49,428 nt of DNA, taken from the NCBI GenBank assembly GCA_011523945.1, contig WTFU01000161.1:1-49428 (forward strand). The letters run 5' to 3'. Under the pieces are notes generated by a model that saw only the letters and a list, made by a program, of their open reading frames with translations, ran no database searches and was not told the origin of the DNA. The first letter of the stretch is position 1. Each line of letters begins with the position of its first letter. The stretch comes from Mariniblastus sp. (GTDB lineage: Bacteria; Planctomycetota; Planctomycetia; Pirellulales; Pirellulaceae). Positions 37,378-46,139 of this stretch are shown one piece after another. The position numbers and the translations under genes are program-made.

Positions 37378-38133
37378 TTGCCACAGCTACTGGTTAGTAT
37401 CCGTGACACAGTTGAAGCGGAATTAATTAATAATTGCGACATTGCAATTGTTGATGTCAAGGAACCCAATCGCGGTTCGCTAGGGTCAGCAACTCCAAAA
37501 GTGCTTGAAGCCATTTCTCACATCCTTCCGCAAACCCAAACTCTCAGTTTCGCTGCGGGCGAATTACTGGAATGGCTGACGCCTAACGGCCAGACTCTCA
37601 AACGTTCTCCAAAAATTTACTATCACAATCTTTGGAACCGTTTTAATTTCATCAAGCTCGGTCTCGCGGGAGCAACCCGCTACGGGCATGACTGGCGAGC
37701 ACAACTAAAGCTCTTTTTCGATGAAATACCGCAAGATTGCCCAACGAAACCGGTCGTCGTTTCCTACCTTGATTTTAATTCCAGCCAATCCCCCACACCA
37801 CATGACCTTATTGAATTCGCAAGCACACTTGCCTCATGTTCAACGATCCTATTCGACACCTTCGATAAATCAAAAAACTCACTTGCTACGCAAAGTAAAA
37901 AAGGACTGATCAACCTAATCGGACAAGCCAAATCCCGAGGACTTACAACTGTTCTGGCAGGCTCAATCACAGCAGACTGTTTATCTGCCGCACTCGATCC
38001 TCTGCCGGATTTTATTGGCGTCCGGGGGGCGGTTTGCGATTTCCAGCGAACTGACACGGTGACCCTTGAGCGGGTTAACGAATTCGTCCGCGCTTTACAA
38101 CAAGCGAATCAGAATCGGACTTCAAAAGAGTAA
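37378..38133 (+). CDS. mfnB: (5-formylfuran-3-yl)methyl phosphate synthase-like protein
   Basis: A 251-residue TIM-barrel protein of the MfnB/DUF556 family, which makes the furan precursor of methanofuran from two glyceraldehyde 3-phosphate. The start PQLLVSIRDTVEAELI, AIVDVKEPNRGSLGSATP (K28, aligned with the Schiff-base Lys of the family) and NFIKLGLAGA (K93) match. Also present are VSYLDFNSS, ILFDTFDK, TVLAGSITADCL and FIGVRGAVCD. Methanofuran/H4MPT-linked C1 genes are known in planctomycetes, so formaldehyde oxidation or C1 transfer is the likely context, but no other such gene is in the window. The 28 in-frame codons upstream of the TTG lack a ribosome site. Confidence 0.85.
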   Translation: MPQLLVSIRDTVEAELINNCDIAIVDVKEPNRGSLGSATPKVLEAISHILPQTQTLSFAAGELLEWLTPNGQTLKRSPKIYYHNLWNRFNFIKLGLAGATRYGHDWRAQLKLFFDEIPQDCPTKPVVVSYLDFNSSQSPTPHDLIEFASTLASCSTILFDTFDKSKNSLATQSKKGLINLIGQAKSRGLTTVLAGSITADCLSAALDPLPDFIGVRGAVCDFQRTDTVTLERVNEFVRALQQANQNRTSKE

Positions 38134-38434
38134 AACTTTTTTCAAAACAGATTTTGAAAAAAAACGTTGTAAGCAAAAAAAATTGTTGACATTGAAACCA
38201 ACCGCCTCATATTGGATTTTACTAAGTGGAAGGCAAGGCGTGCCTCCATTTTCGAAATTTGAATATCTGACACCTCTGGTGAAAGAGATTTCAGATTTCA
38301 TTGACTGCGGGCGTTGGATTGCCATTGATTTTACGATTGACGACACCCCGTCAGTGCAAAACAACTTATTCATGGATGGTTTTAGAGGCAGCGATGCCAC
38401 AATTCGTAACGATTGATCTAGAAAGGAATTTGTT
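38134..38434. other. intergenic region with a candidate promoter
   Basis: Three hundred bases after mfnB. Frames on both strands cross it but have no ribosome site or recognisable sequence. It holds a TTGACA box at 38186 and the leader of the 69-residue protein gene. Confidence 0.45.
38186..38214 (+). promoter_or_regulatory. candidate sigma-70 promoter
   Basis: TTGACA at 38186-38191 is followed after 17 bases by TATTGG at 38209-38214, a weak -10. It would drive the 69-residue protein gene with a leader of about 215 bases. Confidence 0.4.
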
Positions 38435-38644
38435 GTGCCAGAATCGGTATTAGACGCAATCAAACACGGGCAATGGGACTTTGAGCCAAGTGAAGTAGAT
38501 CAAGAAGAGTACAACTGTACTGCCGCTCTCCCAGGTTCAAATGAAAAAATAACCACACTCGCTGCGCGAGCAGAAGAAGGGCTTCCACTCTGGCACCCGG
38601 CTGACCGAAGAAGTTTCGATGACTCGGAAGAAGCTTACAAGTAA
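38435..38644 (+). CDS. small acidic protein of unknown function
   Basis: A 69-residue protein read from a GTG at 38435 with AAAGGA upstream. The sequence has clear blocks: MPESVLDAIKHGQWDFEPSE, ALPGSNEKITTLAARAEEGLPLWHP and DRRSFDDSEE. It is acidic and has no Cys-rich or membrane part. I have the impression of a short protein conserved among planctomycetes with the same 'DAIKxGxWDFEP' and 'GLPLWHPxD' blocks, but no name is known to me. It may belong with mfnB upstream or the PHA-system-like protein downstream. Confidence 0.72.
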   Translation: MPESVLDAIKHGQWDFEPSEVDQEEYNCTAALPGSNEKITTLAARAEEGLPLWHPADRRSFDDSEEAYK

Positions 38645-38873
38645 CTCCCTCAGCGATTAATTATTCGCAAGTTAAACCGTAGCAGTGTTGCCACTGGTAA
38701 TTCAGCAAATCAACGCCAATTTTGTTTTGGAGCCCTCGTTAGAAACTTCACTCTCCACTTCCTAAAACAGAGTTTAATCGTTAAAACGTTTGCTCTAAAC
38801 CTGCGATAGCGACTTCGTTTCGTTTACGTGCCGAACAAGTCGTATCCGACGTTATAAATGGTATGAGAAACGA

Positions 38874-39179
38874 ATGGCGAAATTTAATGTTGCTGTGCCC
38901 CATGGTGTCACCCGGCAAGCTGCAGCTACCAAACTTAAGAGTTTTGCAGATCAAATCCGAGACAGCGCTGCCATCGAAGTAACAGACGTTCAAGAAACTT
39001 GGGACGAAGATGGCAATCTAGAGTTTTCATTCAAAGCGATGGGAATGAGCATCTCCGGCACCATGACAGTCTGCGAGGAAAATGTTACCGTCGCCGGCAC
39101 CATCCCATTCGCGGCACTGCCCTTTCGAGGCGCAATTGAGAGTCAAATTGCTGAAAAAATTCGTGAAGCAGTTGGTTAA
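38874..39179 (+). CDS. polyhydroxyalkanoic acid system family protein (PHA_gran_rgn-like)
   Basis: A 101-residue protein beginning MAKFNVAVPHGVTRQAAATKLKSFADQIRDS and continuing with alternating beta strands (VTDVQETWDEDGNLEFSFKAMGMSISGTMTV) and a C-terminal helix (IESQIAEKIREAVG). This layout fits the small family annotated as polyhydroxyalkanoic acid system protein, found beside PHA genes in some bacteria. No PHA synthase or phasin is nearby, so the family name should not be read as a function here. Confidence 0.75.
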   Translation: MAKFNVAVPHGVTRQAAATKLKSFADQIRDSAAIEVTDVQETWDEDGNLEFSFKAMGMSISGTMTVCEENVTVAGTIPFAALPFRGAIESQIAEKIREAVG

Positions 39180-39220
39180 CGGCTAAACGTCCTATTTCGG
39201 AGAATCGGCGGTGCGTTTAA

Positions 39221-39691
39221 TTACGCCCGCCTCATGCGGTAGGTATCAATAAGTGATTTAATTACTTCAGGATCTGGTATCCCGGAAACGGAAATCTCAA
39301 CCCCACTCTGTCCCGCACTGGAGATTCCAATCATCCCGACTCCAAACAACCGCTGAAAAAGCGTCTGCTTCAATTGGACGTTCCGAACATCCTGATGCCA
39401 AACTTCCGTAATTGATTTTGATAAAATTCCACGCCGCAGGCGCGTACGTTCACTACTAACCGTCAAGGTAGTCCCTTTACATTTCACCCACCAAATAAAG
39501 AAAACGACAAAACCAACCAAGACCACGCACAACAAACACGTAATGCAAAACTCGACCGGCCGGTTTCGAAACATCGAAGGATGCTGTTCGTAGAAAATTT
39601 CTTCTTTAAGAATTTTATTCACTCGGAAAAAGAGAAGGGCTATTTTTACACACGATTTACGCCTTAGTGCAAACCCGAAGACGTGATGCAT
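39221..39691 (-). CDS. bacterial PH-domain membrane protein
   Basis: A 156-residue reading with a short N-terminal part (KEEIFYEQHPSMFRNRPVEF), two close hydrophobic segments (ITCLLCVVLVGFVVFFIWWVK, about residues 49-70) and a PH-like beta domain: TTLTVSSERTRLRRGILSKSITEVWHQDVRNVQLKQTLFQRLFGVGMIGISSAGQSG. This is the bPH_2/YdbS type. The start is unsure: the family usually begins near KEEIFYEQHPS, so a GTG at 39622 is possible and the first 23 residues may be untranslated. It lies downstream of hutH on the same strand. Confidence 0.72.
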   Translation of the reverse strand: MHHVFGFALRRKSCVKIALLFFRVNKILKEEIFYEQHPSMFRNRPVEFCITCLLCVVLVGFVVFFIWWVKCKGTTLTVSSERTRLRRGILSKSITEVWHQDVRNVQLKQTLFQRLFGVGMIGISSAGQSGVEISVSGIPDPEVIKSLIDTYRMRRA

Positions 39692-39745
39692 CGGTAGTTA
39701 TTCGCTAGTAACCCAAAAATATTGTTTTTTTATTTCGACAATCAA

Positions 39746-41278
39746 TTAAGACGGGTACCAAAGTTCCTGCCGAACCAGACTACCTAATTGCCGGTCACAC
39801 ACCATATTCTGAGTAACCCAGGCAATGTCATCATGAAAAGGACGGTCTTCCTCATAAAACGGCACCTCCTCCCTAAGTTGCTGATAAACCGAATTAAGCT
39901 TGGGGCTGGTTTTAAGCGGCAATCGGAAATCGATCCCCTGGCAGGCAGCCAATAGCTCGATTGCGATAATTTTTGCTGCGTTTGAATTCATTGGAGCAAG
40001 CCGCCTCGCAGCATAGGTCGCCATGCTCACATGGTCTTCCTGATTCGCACTTGTCGGCAAACTGTCGACGCTAACGGAGCTGGCCAAGTGTTTATTCTCG
40101 CTGGTTAAGGCAGCCGCCGTTACCTGAGGAATCATGAATCCCGAATTCAAGCCACCATCGTTCGTTAAAAATGACGGCAACTCGCTTAAATGACGATCAA
40201 TCAGTAAAGCAATTCTTCGCTCGGAGAGCGAACCAATTTCCGCAATCGCATTGGCTAATATATCCGCCACCATCGCCACCGGCTCCGCATGGAAATTTCC
40301 ACCCGATAATATTTCGCCGCCTTCAAAGAAAACAAGCGGATTGTCGGATACAGCATTAGCTTCATTCACCAGAACTCTTCCAGCATGCCGAATCGAATCA
40401 AGGCAAGCCCCCATCACCTGTGGTTGACACCGCAGCGAATACGGATCTTGAACTCGACTGCAGTCGCGATGAGATTGTCGAATTTGACTATCCCGCAACA
40501 GCTCCCGGTACGCCCGCGCGCAGTCCTGCTGAGCACGATGATTTCGAATTTCATGAATTCGCTCATCAAACGGAGTGTCACTGCCCTTGGCCGCATCGAC
40601 TGACAATGCACCTGCGACCACCGCTGCAGAGAAAACTTCCTGACAATCAAACAAACCCGCAAGGGCAAGCGAAGTCGAAACCTGTGTTCCGTTAATCAAC
40701 GCTAAACCCTCCTTAGGCCCCAAGACTAATGGCGGGATTCCCGATCTTTCGAGCGCTTCTTTTGCCACCATTACTGCACCCTGAAAACGTACAGTACCTT
40801 CCCCTATCAATGCCAAAGTCATGTGAGCCAACGGCGCCAAATCGCCACTGGCCCCCACCGACCCCTGTGAGGGAATACAGGGCAATATCCCTGCGTTCAA
40901 ACAGGCCACCAACGACTCAATAACGGCCGGTCTAACACCGGAATAGCCGCGTGCGAGACTTGCTAACTTCAGCAACATCACCAGCCGAACCACCGAATCA
41001 TCGAGCCACTCTCCAACCCCCGCGCAGTGAGAACGAACCAGATTAAGTTGCAGCTTGGCTAGATCTGCCGCCGGTATTTGCTGGTGGGCAAGTAAGCCAA
41101 AGCCGGTATTCAATCCATAAATCGAATCACCAGAGGCTAATAGATCCAAGACAGCTTGATGAGATCGATTCACATCTTCCCAACATTGTTCTTCCAATTG
41201 AATTTCAATCGGCCCCTCAAAAGCAGACTTCAAGATCCCCAGTGAAAGACTCCCCGGTTGAATACAAAATTCCTGCAT
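39746..41278 (-). CDS. hutH: histidine ammonia-lyase
   Basis: A 510-residue enzyme that deaminates histidine to urocanate. The MIO prosthetic group forms from A143-S144-G145 in GSVGASGDLAPLAHM. YGLNTGFGLLA (residues 54-64), RSHCAGVGE, PKEGLALINGTQVS and DNPLVFFEGGEILSGGNFHAEP are family hallmarks. It is the second gene of the leftward hutU-hutH pair, 100 bases after hutU. Length is normal. Confidence 0.97.
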   Translation of the reverse strand: MQEFCIQPGSLSLGILKSAFEGPIEIQLEEQCWEDVNRSHQAVLDLLASGDSIYGLNTGFGLLAHQQIPAADLAKLQLNLVRSHCAGVGEWLDDSVVRLVMLLKLASLARGYSGVRPAVIESLVACLNAGILPCIPSQGSVGASGDLAPLAHMTLALIGEGTVRFQGAVMVAKEALERSGIPPLVLGPKEGLALINGTQVSTSLALAGLFDCQEVFSAAVVAGALSVDAAKGSDTPFDERIHEIRNHRAQQDCARAYRELLRDSQIRQSHRDCSRVQDPYSLRCQPQVMGACLDSIRHAGRVLVNEANAVSDNPLVFFEGGEILSGGNFHAEPVAMVADILANAIAEIGSLSERRIALLIDRHLSELPSFLTNDGGLNSGFMIPQVTAAALTSENKHLASSVSVDSLPTSANQEDHVSMATYAARRLAPMNSNAAKIIAIELLAACQGIDFRLPLKTSPKLNSVYQQLREEVPFYEEDRPFHDDIAWVTQNMVCDRQLGSLVRQELWYPS

Positions 41279-41378
41279 CAGTCCATCCCAAGATAAAAAT
41301 CTGAACCGTCATCAAAAGAGTCTTAAAAAAGCAAACGCCCAATCTTCTAAACATCGCTAACTCGCGGTCACCAGCCCA

Positions 41379-43040
41379 CTAGTCGCCTACCATTGGCAAT
41401 TTCAAATTCTTGTCATTGGCACACCCGATTGCTTCGGAGTAACCGGCATCTGCGTGACGCATAACACCGGTAGCGGGGTCGTTAAAGAGCACTCTGGCAA
41501 GCCTTCGATCTGCTTCCTCGGTACCATCACAAACGATGACCGTTCCTGAGTGCTGTGAAAATCCCATCCCAACACCGCCCCCGTGATGTAAACTGACCCA
41601 CGTCGCACCGCTTGCCGTATTGAGGAGTGCGTTTAATAAAGGCCAATCCGAGACCGCATCCGAGCCATCTTTCATTGCCTCGGTTTCGCGGTTAGGGCTT
41701 GCCACTGACCCGGAATCTAAATGGTCTCTGCCAATTACAATCGGCGCCGAGACCTCCCCCGTACGCACCATCTCATTGAAGGCCAAGCCAAGGCGATCGC
41801 GATCCCCCAAACCCACCCAGCATATCCTCGAAGGAAGTCCTTGAAACTGGATCCGCTCTCGCGCCATATCAAGCCATTGATGAAGGTGGGGATCATCCGG
41901 GAGCAACTCTTTGACTTTTTGATCGGTTGCGTAAATATCTTCCGGATCACCAGACAAGGCCACCCAGCGAAATGGCCCGATTCCCTTGCAAAACAACGGA
42001 CGAATATACGCAGGCACAAACCCCGGGAAATCAAATGCGTTCTCTGAACCCATCTCGAGTGCTACTTGCCGAATATTATTCCCATAATCAAACACGGGTA
42101 TGCCAAGACGATGAAATGCTAACATTGCCTCCACATGAATCTTCATGGATTGCTTTGCCGCCAAAATCACAGACTCCGGACTCGAGATTCTTGCTGCCGC
42201 TGCTTCGGCAAGACTCCATCCAGCTGGAAGATAACCGTGTAGCGGATCGTGAGCTGACGTCTGATCAGTAACAGCGTCGGGAGAAATCCCGCGTCGAACC
42301 ATCTCCGGTAAAATCTCCGCTGAATTACCAAGAAGACCAACGGAAACAGGCCTTCGATCCTGAATTGAACGGTCAATCAGAGCCAATGCTTCATCAAGTG
42401 TTTTCGCTTTGTGGTCGACATAGCCGGTTGCCAGCCGCTTATCAATCCGCGACTCATCACACTCAATTGCAAGCATCGAAGCACCGGCCATCGTCGCAGC
42501 CAATGTTTGGGCACCGCCCATCCCCCCGAGCCCTGACGTCAAAATCCATTTACCCGATAAGTCACCATTAAAATGGACCTTTCCCATCGAAACAAAGGTC
42601 TCGTAGGTTCCCTGCACGATTCCCTGGCTACCAATATAAATCCAAGAACCGGCAGTCATCTGGCCGTACATCATCAACCCGACCTTATCGAGGTCGTGAA
42701 AGTGTTCCCAAGTTGCCCAGCGGGGCACAAGGTTGCTATTAGCAATCAGAACCCTTGGCGCATCCTCGTGTGTTCGAAATACTCCAACGGGTTTACCGGA
42801 TTGCACCAACAAAGTTTCATCCCGCTCCAATGAACGCAATGCAGTAACGATCCGATCGAAACACTCCCAATTACGTGCGGCCTTTCCAATTCCACCATAG
42901 ACCACCAGTTCATCTGGATTCTCAGCAACTTCAGGATCCAGATTGTTCATTAACATTCGCAAGGGAGCTTCGGCGAGCCAATGTTTGCAACTGATGGTGG
43001 ATCCAATGGGAGCCTGAACCGCGCGACGCTTCGTACTCAT
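41379..43040 (-). CDS. hutU: urocanate hydratase
   Basis: A 553-residue NAD-dependent enzyme that hydrates urocanate to imidazolonepropionate. [15 protein letters not shown] (NAD-binding), [18 protein letters not shown] and [22 protein letters not shown], which holds the catalytic-region Cys, are diagnostic. The start [14 protein letters not shown] at 43040 is an ATG; the longer reading begins with TTG at 43058 and adds six residues without support. It faces hutI with 259 bases between them that include a large palindrome. Confidence 0.97.
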   Translation of the reverse strand: MSTKRRAVQAPIGSTISCKHWLAEAPLRMLMNNLDPEVAENPDELVVYGGIGKAARNWECFDRIVTALRSLERDETLLVQSGKPVGVFRTHEDAPRVLIANSNLVPRWATWEHFHDLDKVGLMMYGQMTAGSWIYIGSQGIVQGTYETFVSMGKVHFNGDLSGKWILTSGLGGMGGAQTLAATMAGASMLAIECDESRIDKRLATGYVDHKAKTLDEALALIDRSIQDRRPVSVGLLGNSAEILPEMVRRGISPDAVTDQTSAHDPLHGYLPAGWSLAEAAAARISSPESVILAAKQSMKIHVEAMLAFHRLGIPVFDYGNNIRQVALEMGSENAFDFPGFVPAYIRPLFCKGIGPFRWVALSGDPEDIYATDQKVKELLPDDPHLHQWLDMARERIQFQGLPSRICWVGLGDRDRLGLAFNEMVRTGEVSAPIVIGRDHLDSGSVASPNRETEAMKDGSDAVSDWPLLNALLNTASGATWVSLHHGGGVGMGFSQHSGTVIVCDGTEEADRRLARVLFNDPATGVMRHADAGYSEAIGCANDKNLKLPMVGD

Positions 43041-43126
43041 ATTTATTGATCCCAACAACTCTGTCGTAGTAATTTAATTTTCCTTGCATTTATAGTGATT
43101 TTGTTAACCGCCCGCCAACTCGGCCT

Positions 43127-43173
43127 ACTAAATTGACTAGACTGCTTGTTCACTAATTGGACAACTAAATTGA
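43127..43173. repeat. ten-base direct repeats in the hut divergent region
   Basis: ACTAAATTGA occurs at 43127-43136 and again at 43164-43173, 37 bases apart on the same strand, next to the large palindrome. They could be part of a regulator-binding array. Confidence 0.6.
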
Positions 43174-43182
43174 AACGTTTCA

Positions 43183-43214
43183 CTAAACAGCATTCAATAT
43201 TGAATTTTGTTTAG
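43183..43214. promoter_or_regulatory. large palindrome, candidate hut operator
   Basis: A 32-base inverted repeat. A perfect 14-base core (ATTCAATATTGAAT, 43192-43205) is flanked by GC and TT, then by perfect seven-base arms CTAAACA (43183-43189) and TGTTTAG (43208-43214). It is centred between hutU and hutI. A weak plus-strand promoter (TTGAAT at 43200, TAATAA at 43222) would overlap it, so a bound dimer would block hutI. No regulator gene is in the window. Confidence 0.65.
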
Positions 43215-43299
43215 AAGAATTTAATAACTAAGTTTGCATCTTCGCTGCCCGTCATTCGCAGCCGATTCCCCTACTCCAATCCTCAACTCTGGATTCCTA

Positions 43300-44583
43300 A
43301 TGAATAGTATTTCTGGTAACGAAGTGGTATTTCGGGGATTCAGAATCGCAACGATGGAGCCAAACCCAGCGGGCTTAAAATGTGAACTTTCTAATGCATC
43401 ACTCTGCGACCTCGCCGACCAAACAGATTACGGGATGCTCAATGGAACCGCGATTGGAGTGGAGGGCGGTAAGATCAAGTGGCTTGCGCTGGAACGCGAA
43501 CTCGACCAAACCGAGCTTACCTTTGCGCAAACCGTCGATGGAGCAGGAAAACTGCTGGCTCCAGGATTTATCGATTGCCATTCTCATTTAGTATTCGGAG
43601 GCAATCGGGCCTCAGAATGGGAGCAAAGATTAAACGGCAGCAGTTACCAAGAAATAGCTAAACAAGGCGGCGGGATTCTTTCGACCGTCTCGGCAACGCG
43701 AGCTGCGACCGAAGAACAGTTGTTTCAATCAGCTGCAAAGCGGATTGATTCTCTCTTGCGCGAGGGCGTGACAACTGTGGAGATTAAATCAGGATATGGA
43801 TTGGATTTAGATTCTGAATTAAAAATGTTACGCGTTGCCAATCGGCTGGGAGCAGAATTTCCAGTATGCGTTGAAGCAACTTTACTAGCAGCGCACGCGG
43901 TCGCACCTGAGTTCAAAGGCAACCCAGACGGCTTTATTCAATATGTTTGCGATACAATCATTCCTCAATCGGTTGAATTCTGTAGTGCGGTGGATGCATT
44001 TTGCGAGACGATTGCTTTTGACCTCGCGCAAACAAAACTTGTATTTGAGCGAGCGAAACAATTCGAATTAAATATCAAAATCCACGCTGAACAACTATCG
44101 CACTCGGGAGCGGCGGCACTTGCTGCGAACATGGGCGCTATATCCGCTGACCACCTTGAGTATCTGAGCGAACAGGATTGTGTCACTTTGGGGCGGCAAG
44201 GAACAGTCGCAACATTGCTCCCGGGAGCTTTTTATTGTTTAAATGAAAAACAAAAACCACCCGTCGCAGCACTTCGAGAAAACCAGGTTCCCATTGCGAT
44301 TGCAACCGACTCAAACCCGGGAAGCTCTCCGGTGCTTTCGCTTCTTTTAATGGGCAATATGGCTTGCAATCTCTTTGGTTTGACACCAAGTGAGGCATTC
44401 GCAGGGATGACGATCAATGCCGCTAAAGCCCTTCGTTTGGACCACAAAATCGGCTCCATCAAAAAAGGAAAGCAAGCAGATTTCGCCACTTGGAATGTGA
44501 ACTCACCAGCCGAGCTCGTTTATAGCATTGGCGGCAATCCATCGGCTGGCGTTTACAAGTTCGGAAAGAGGACTCATTTTTGA
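43300..44583 (+). CDS. hutI: imidazolonepropionase
   Basis: From the ATG at 43300 the protein has 427 residues. It is an amidohydrolase that opens the imidazolone ring to formiminoglutamate. Metal ligands are in APGFIDCHSHLVFGGNR; EVEIKSGYG-like TVEIKSGYGLDLDSELKMLR, KIHAEQLSHSGAA, SADHLEYLS and ATDSNPGSSPVLSLLLMGN follow the family pattern. The TTG at 43234 would add 22 unsupported residues. hutF starts inside its stop codon. Confidence 0.96.
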   Translation: MNSISGNEVVFRGFRIATMEPNPAGLKCELSNASLCDLADQTDYGMLNGTAIGVEGGKIKWLALERELDQTELTFAQTVDGAGKLLAPGFIDCHSHLVFGGNRASEWEQRLNGSSYQEIAKQGGGILSTVSATRAATEEQLFQSAAKRIDSLLREGVTTVEIKSGYGLDLDSELKMLRVANRLGAEFPVCVEATLLAAHAVAPEFKGNPDGFIQYVCDTIIPQSVEFCSAVDAFCETIAFDLAQTKLVFERAKQFELNIKIHAEQLSHSGAAALAANMGAISADHLEYLSEQDCVTLGRQGTVATLLPGAFYCLNEKQKPPVAALRENQVPIAIATDSNPGSSPVLSLLLMGNMACNLFGLTPSEAFAGMTINAAKALRLDHKIGSIKKGKQADFATWNVNSPAELVYSIGGNPSAGVYKFGKRTHF

Positions 44584-45986
44584 ACGATCAGACTGAAACT
44601 GAATTTGTGGTCAACGCGGCATTGGTTGAGACCAAGCCCGGAATCGAAGAATGGAAAAGCAATGTGCGTTTTTCCATTTCCAAGGGAGTCATCACACAAA
44701 TCGTTTATGACTTCCCGCCGAACGAAACCTCCGATTCAATTCATGGGAATGCTATTCCAGCAATGGTCAACACCCATAGCCATGCATTCCAACGGGGATT
44801 TGCGGGAATGCGCGAATACCGAACTGAATCCTCGGACAGCTTCTGGACTTGGCGCGACCTGATGTACAAATTCGTCACTGACTTAACGCCGGAAGATGTC
44901 TACGTTATCGCCCGACAGTTGTATTTAGAGATGGTTAAAGCAGGCTATAGCTGGGTGGGTGAATTTCACTATTTACACAACAGCCCCACTGGCAATGCCT
45001 ATGCTAATCCAACCGAAATGGCCGATGCTTTACTGCGCGCCGCGGGGGACGCTGGGATTGGAATCCTCCTGCTCCCCGTGCTCTATCAGCGCAGTGGATT
45101 CACGACCATGGAAACCAACCACGATCAACGGCGATTCGCCCTCTCCTTGGACAAGTACTTTGATTTAGTCAATAACTGCCGTGACAAGGTCACCGCCAAT
45201 CCTGATGCCGGGATTGGCCTCGCTTTCCACTCGCTTAGAGCCGTCAGTTTTGAGGCCATGCAGAAGACACTTCAATATCGACAAAATCATTTGGCAAACT
45301 GCAATATCCATATTCATGCTGCAGAACAGCAACTCGAAGTCGATGATTGCCTATCAGCGACCGGCAAGCGTCCCCTTCAGTTCCTTCTTGATTCATTTCC
45401 AATCGATGAATCCTGGTGCGTCATTCACGCAACCCACATAAACTCCGATGAAGTAACTAGGCTTTCAAAATCGCGTGCTGTCGCTGGACTTTGCCCGACA
45501 ACCGAAGCGAATCTGGGAGACGGGATCTTTCCCGCATCCCAATATCTTGATTCAGGGGGACGGATTTCCATCGGAAGCGACAGTCATTCCTCCATCAATT
45601 TAAGAGAGGAATTACGCTGGCTCGAATACAGCCAAAGGCTGCTTGGCGGGCAACGTGCTGTCCTAGGCACTCCAGAACTTTCCACCGGCCGAAGACTTTA
45701 TTCCGAATGCGCACGCAGTGGTGGCCAAGCCATTGGAACAAAAACTGGAAGACTTGCGGTTGGTTACCGTGCCGACCTGTTAATTCTATCCTCCAATCAC
45801 CCTACCATTTCTAACGCCTCGAAAGATCGAACCCTCGACCGGTTTATTTTCCTCAACGCTGGTTGCCCCATCTGGAAACGCATGCTTGGCGGTCAGTGGA
45901 TTGAAGAAACAAAACTCAACGAACAACTTCGTTGCTCAACCGTTGCTTTTAACCAGCTCAATCAAAAATTCTTCAAGAGCTTCTGA
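44580..45986 (+). CDS. hutF: formimidoylglutamate deiminase
   Basis: A 468-residue amidohydrolase that converts N-formimino-L-glutamate to N-formyl-L-glutamate and ammonia, so this organism uses the HutF/HutG branch. NTHSHAFQRGFAGMREYR carries the first two metal-binding His; WVGEFHYLHN, GIGLAFHSLRA, IHIHAAEQQ, VIHATHI and ISIGSDSHSSINLREELRWLEYSQR complete the family pattern. The start is TTG at 44580, overlapping the hutI stop as TTGA, with GAGGA upstream: translational coupling. HutG itself is not in the window. Confidence 0.95.
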   Translation: MNDQTETEFVVNAALVETKPGIEEWKSNVRFSISKGVITQIVYDFPPNETSDSIHGNAIPAMVNTHSHAFQRGFAGMREYRTESSDSFWTWRDLMYKFVTDLTPEDVYVIARQLYLEMVKAGYSWVGEFHYLHNSPTGNAYANPTEMADALLRAAGDAGIGILLLPVLYQRSGFTTMETNHDQRRFALSLDKYFDLVNNCRDKVTANPDAGIGLAFHSLRAVSFEAMQKTLQYRQNHLANCNIHIHAAEQQLEVDDCLSATGKRPLQFLLDSFPIDESWCVIHATHINSDEVTRLSKSRAVAGLCPTTEANLGDGIFPASQYLDSGGRISIGSDSHSSINLREELRWLEYSQRLLGGQRAVLGTPELSTGRRLYSECARSGGQAIGTKTGRLAVGYRADLLILSSNHPTISNASKDRTLDRFIFLNAGCPIWKRMLGGQWIEETKLNEQLRCSTVAFNQLNQKFFKSF

Positions 45987-46064
45987 TCCCAACCTGTTGC
46001 CAACCAAACCCTGCCAATATCGAAAACAGCAGGCAATAAATCCGGGGCACGATCATAATTAAAA

Positions 46065-46078
46065 GTTGGGTTCCCAAC
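46065..46078. repeat. inverted repeat before the YihY/BrkB leader
   Basis: GTTGGG, two T, CCCAAC: a perfect six-base inverted repeat ending one base before the AGGAG ribosome site at 46079-46083. Confidence 0.6.
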
Positions 46079-46091
46079 AGGAGTTGTTACA

Positions 46092-46139
46092 ATGTCTGCA
46101 TTACATCAAGGCAAGTCCTCTGTACCAAATCATGCTTAA
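46092..46139 (+). CDS. candidate 15-residue leader peptide
   Basis: An AGGAG at 46079-46083 lies eight bases before an ATG at 46092 that opens a 15-codon frame (MSALHQGKSSVPNHA). It ends in TAA at 46137-46139, so it overlaps the start of the membrane protein gene in another frame by eight bases. It may couple translation. No sequence conservation could be tested. Confidence 0.35.
   Translation: MSALHQGKSSVPNHA

Noticed and set aside
38066..38463. Opposing frames of about 115 codons after mfnB
   Set aside because: Neither has a ribosome site or recognisable sequence; the plus frame begins inside mfnB and the minus frame overlaps the start of the small acidic protein gene.
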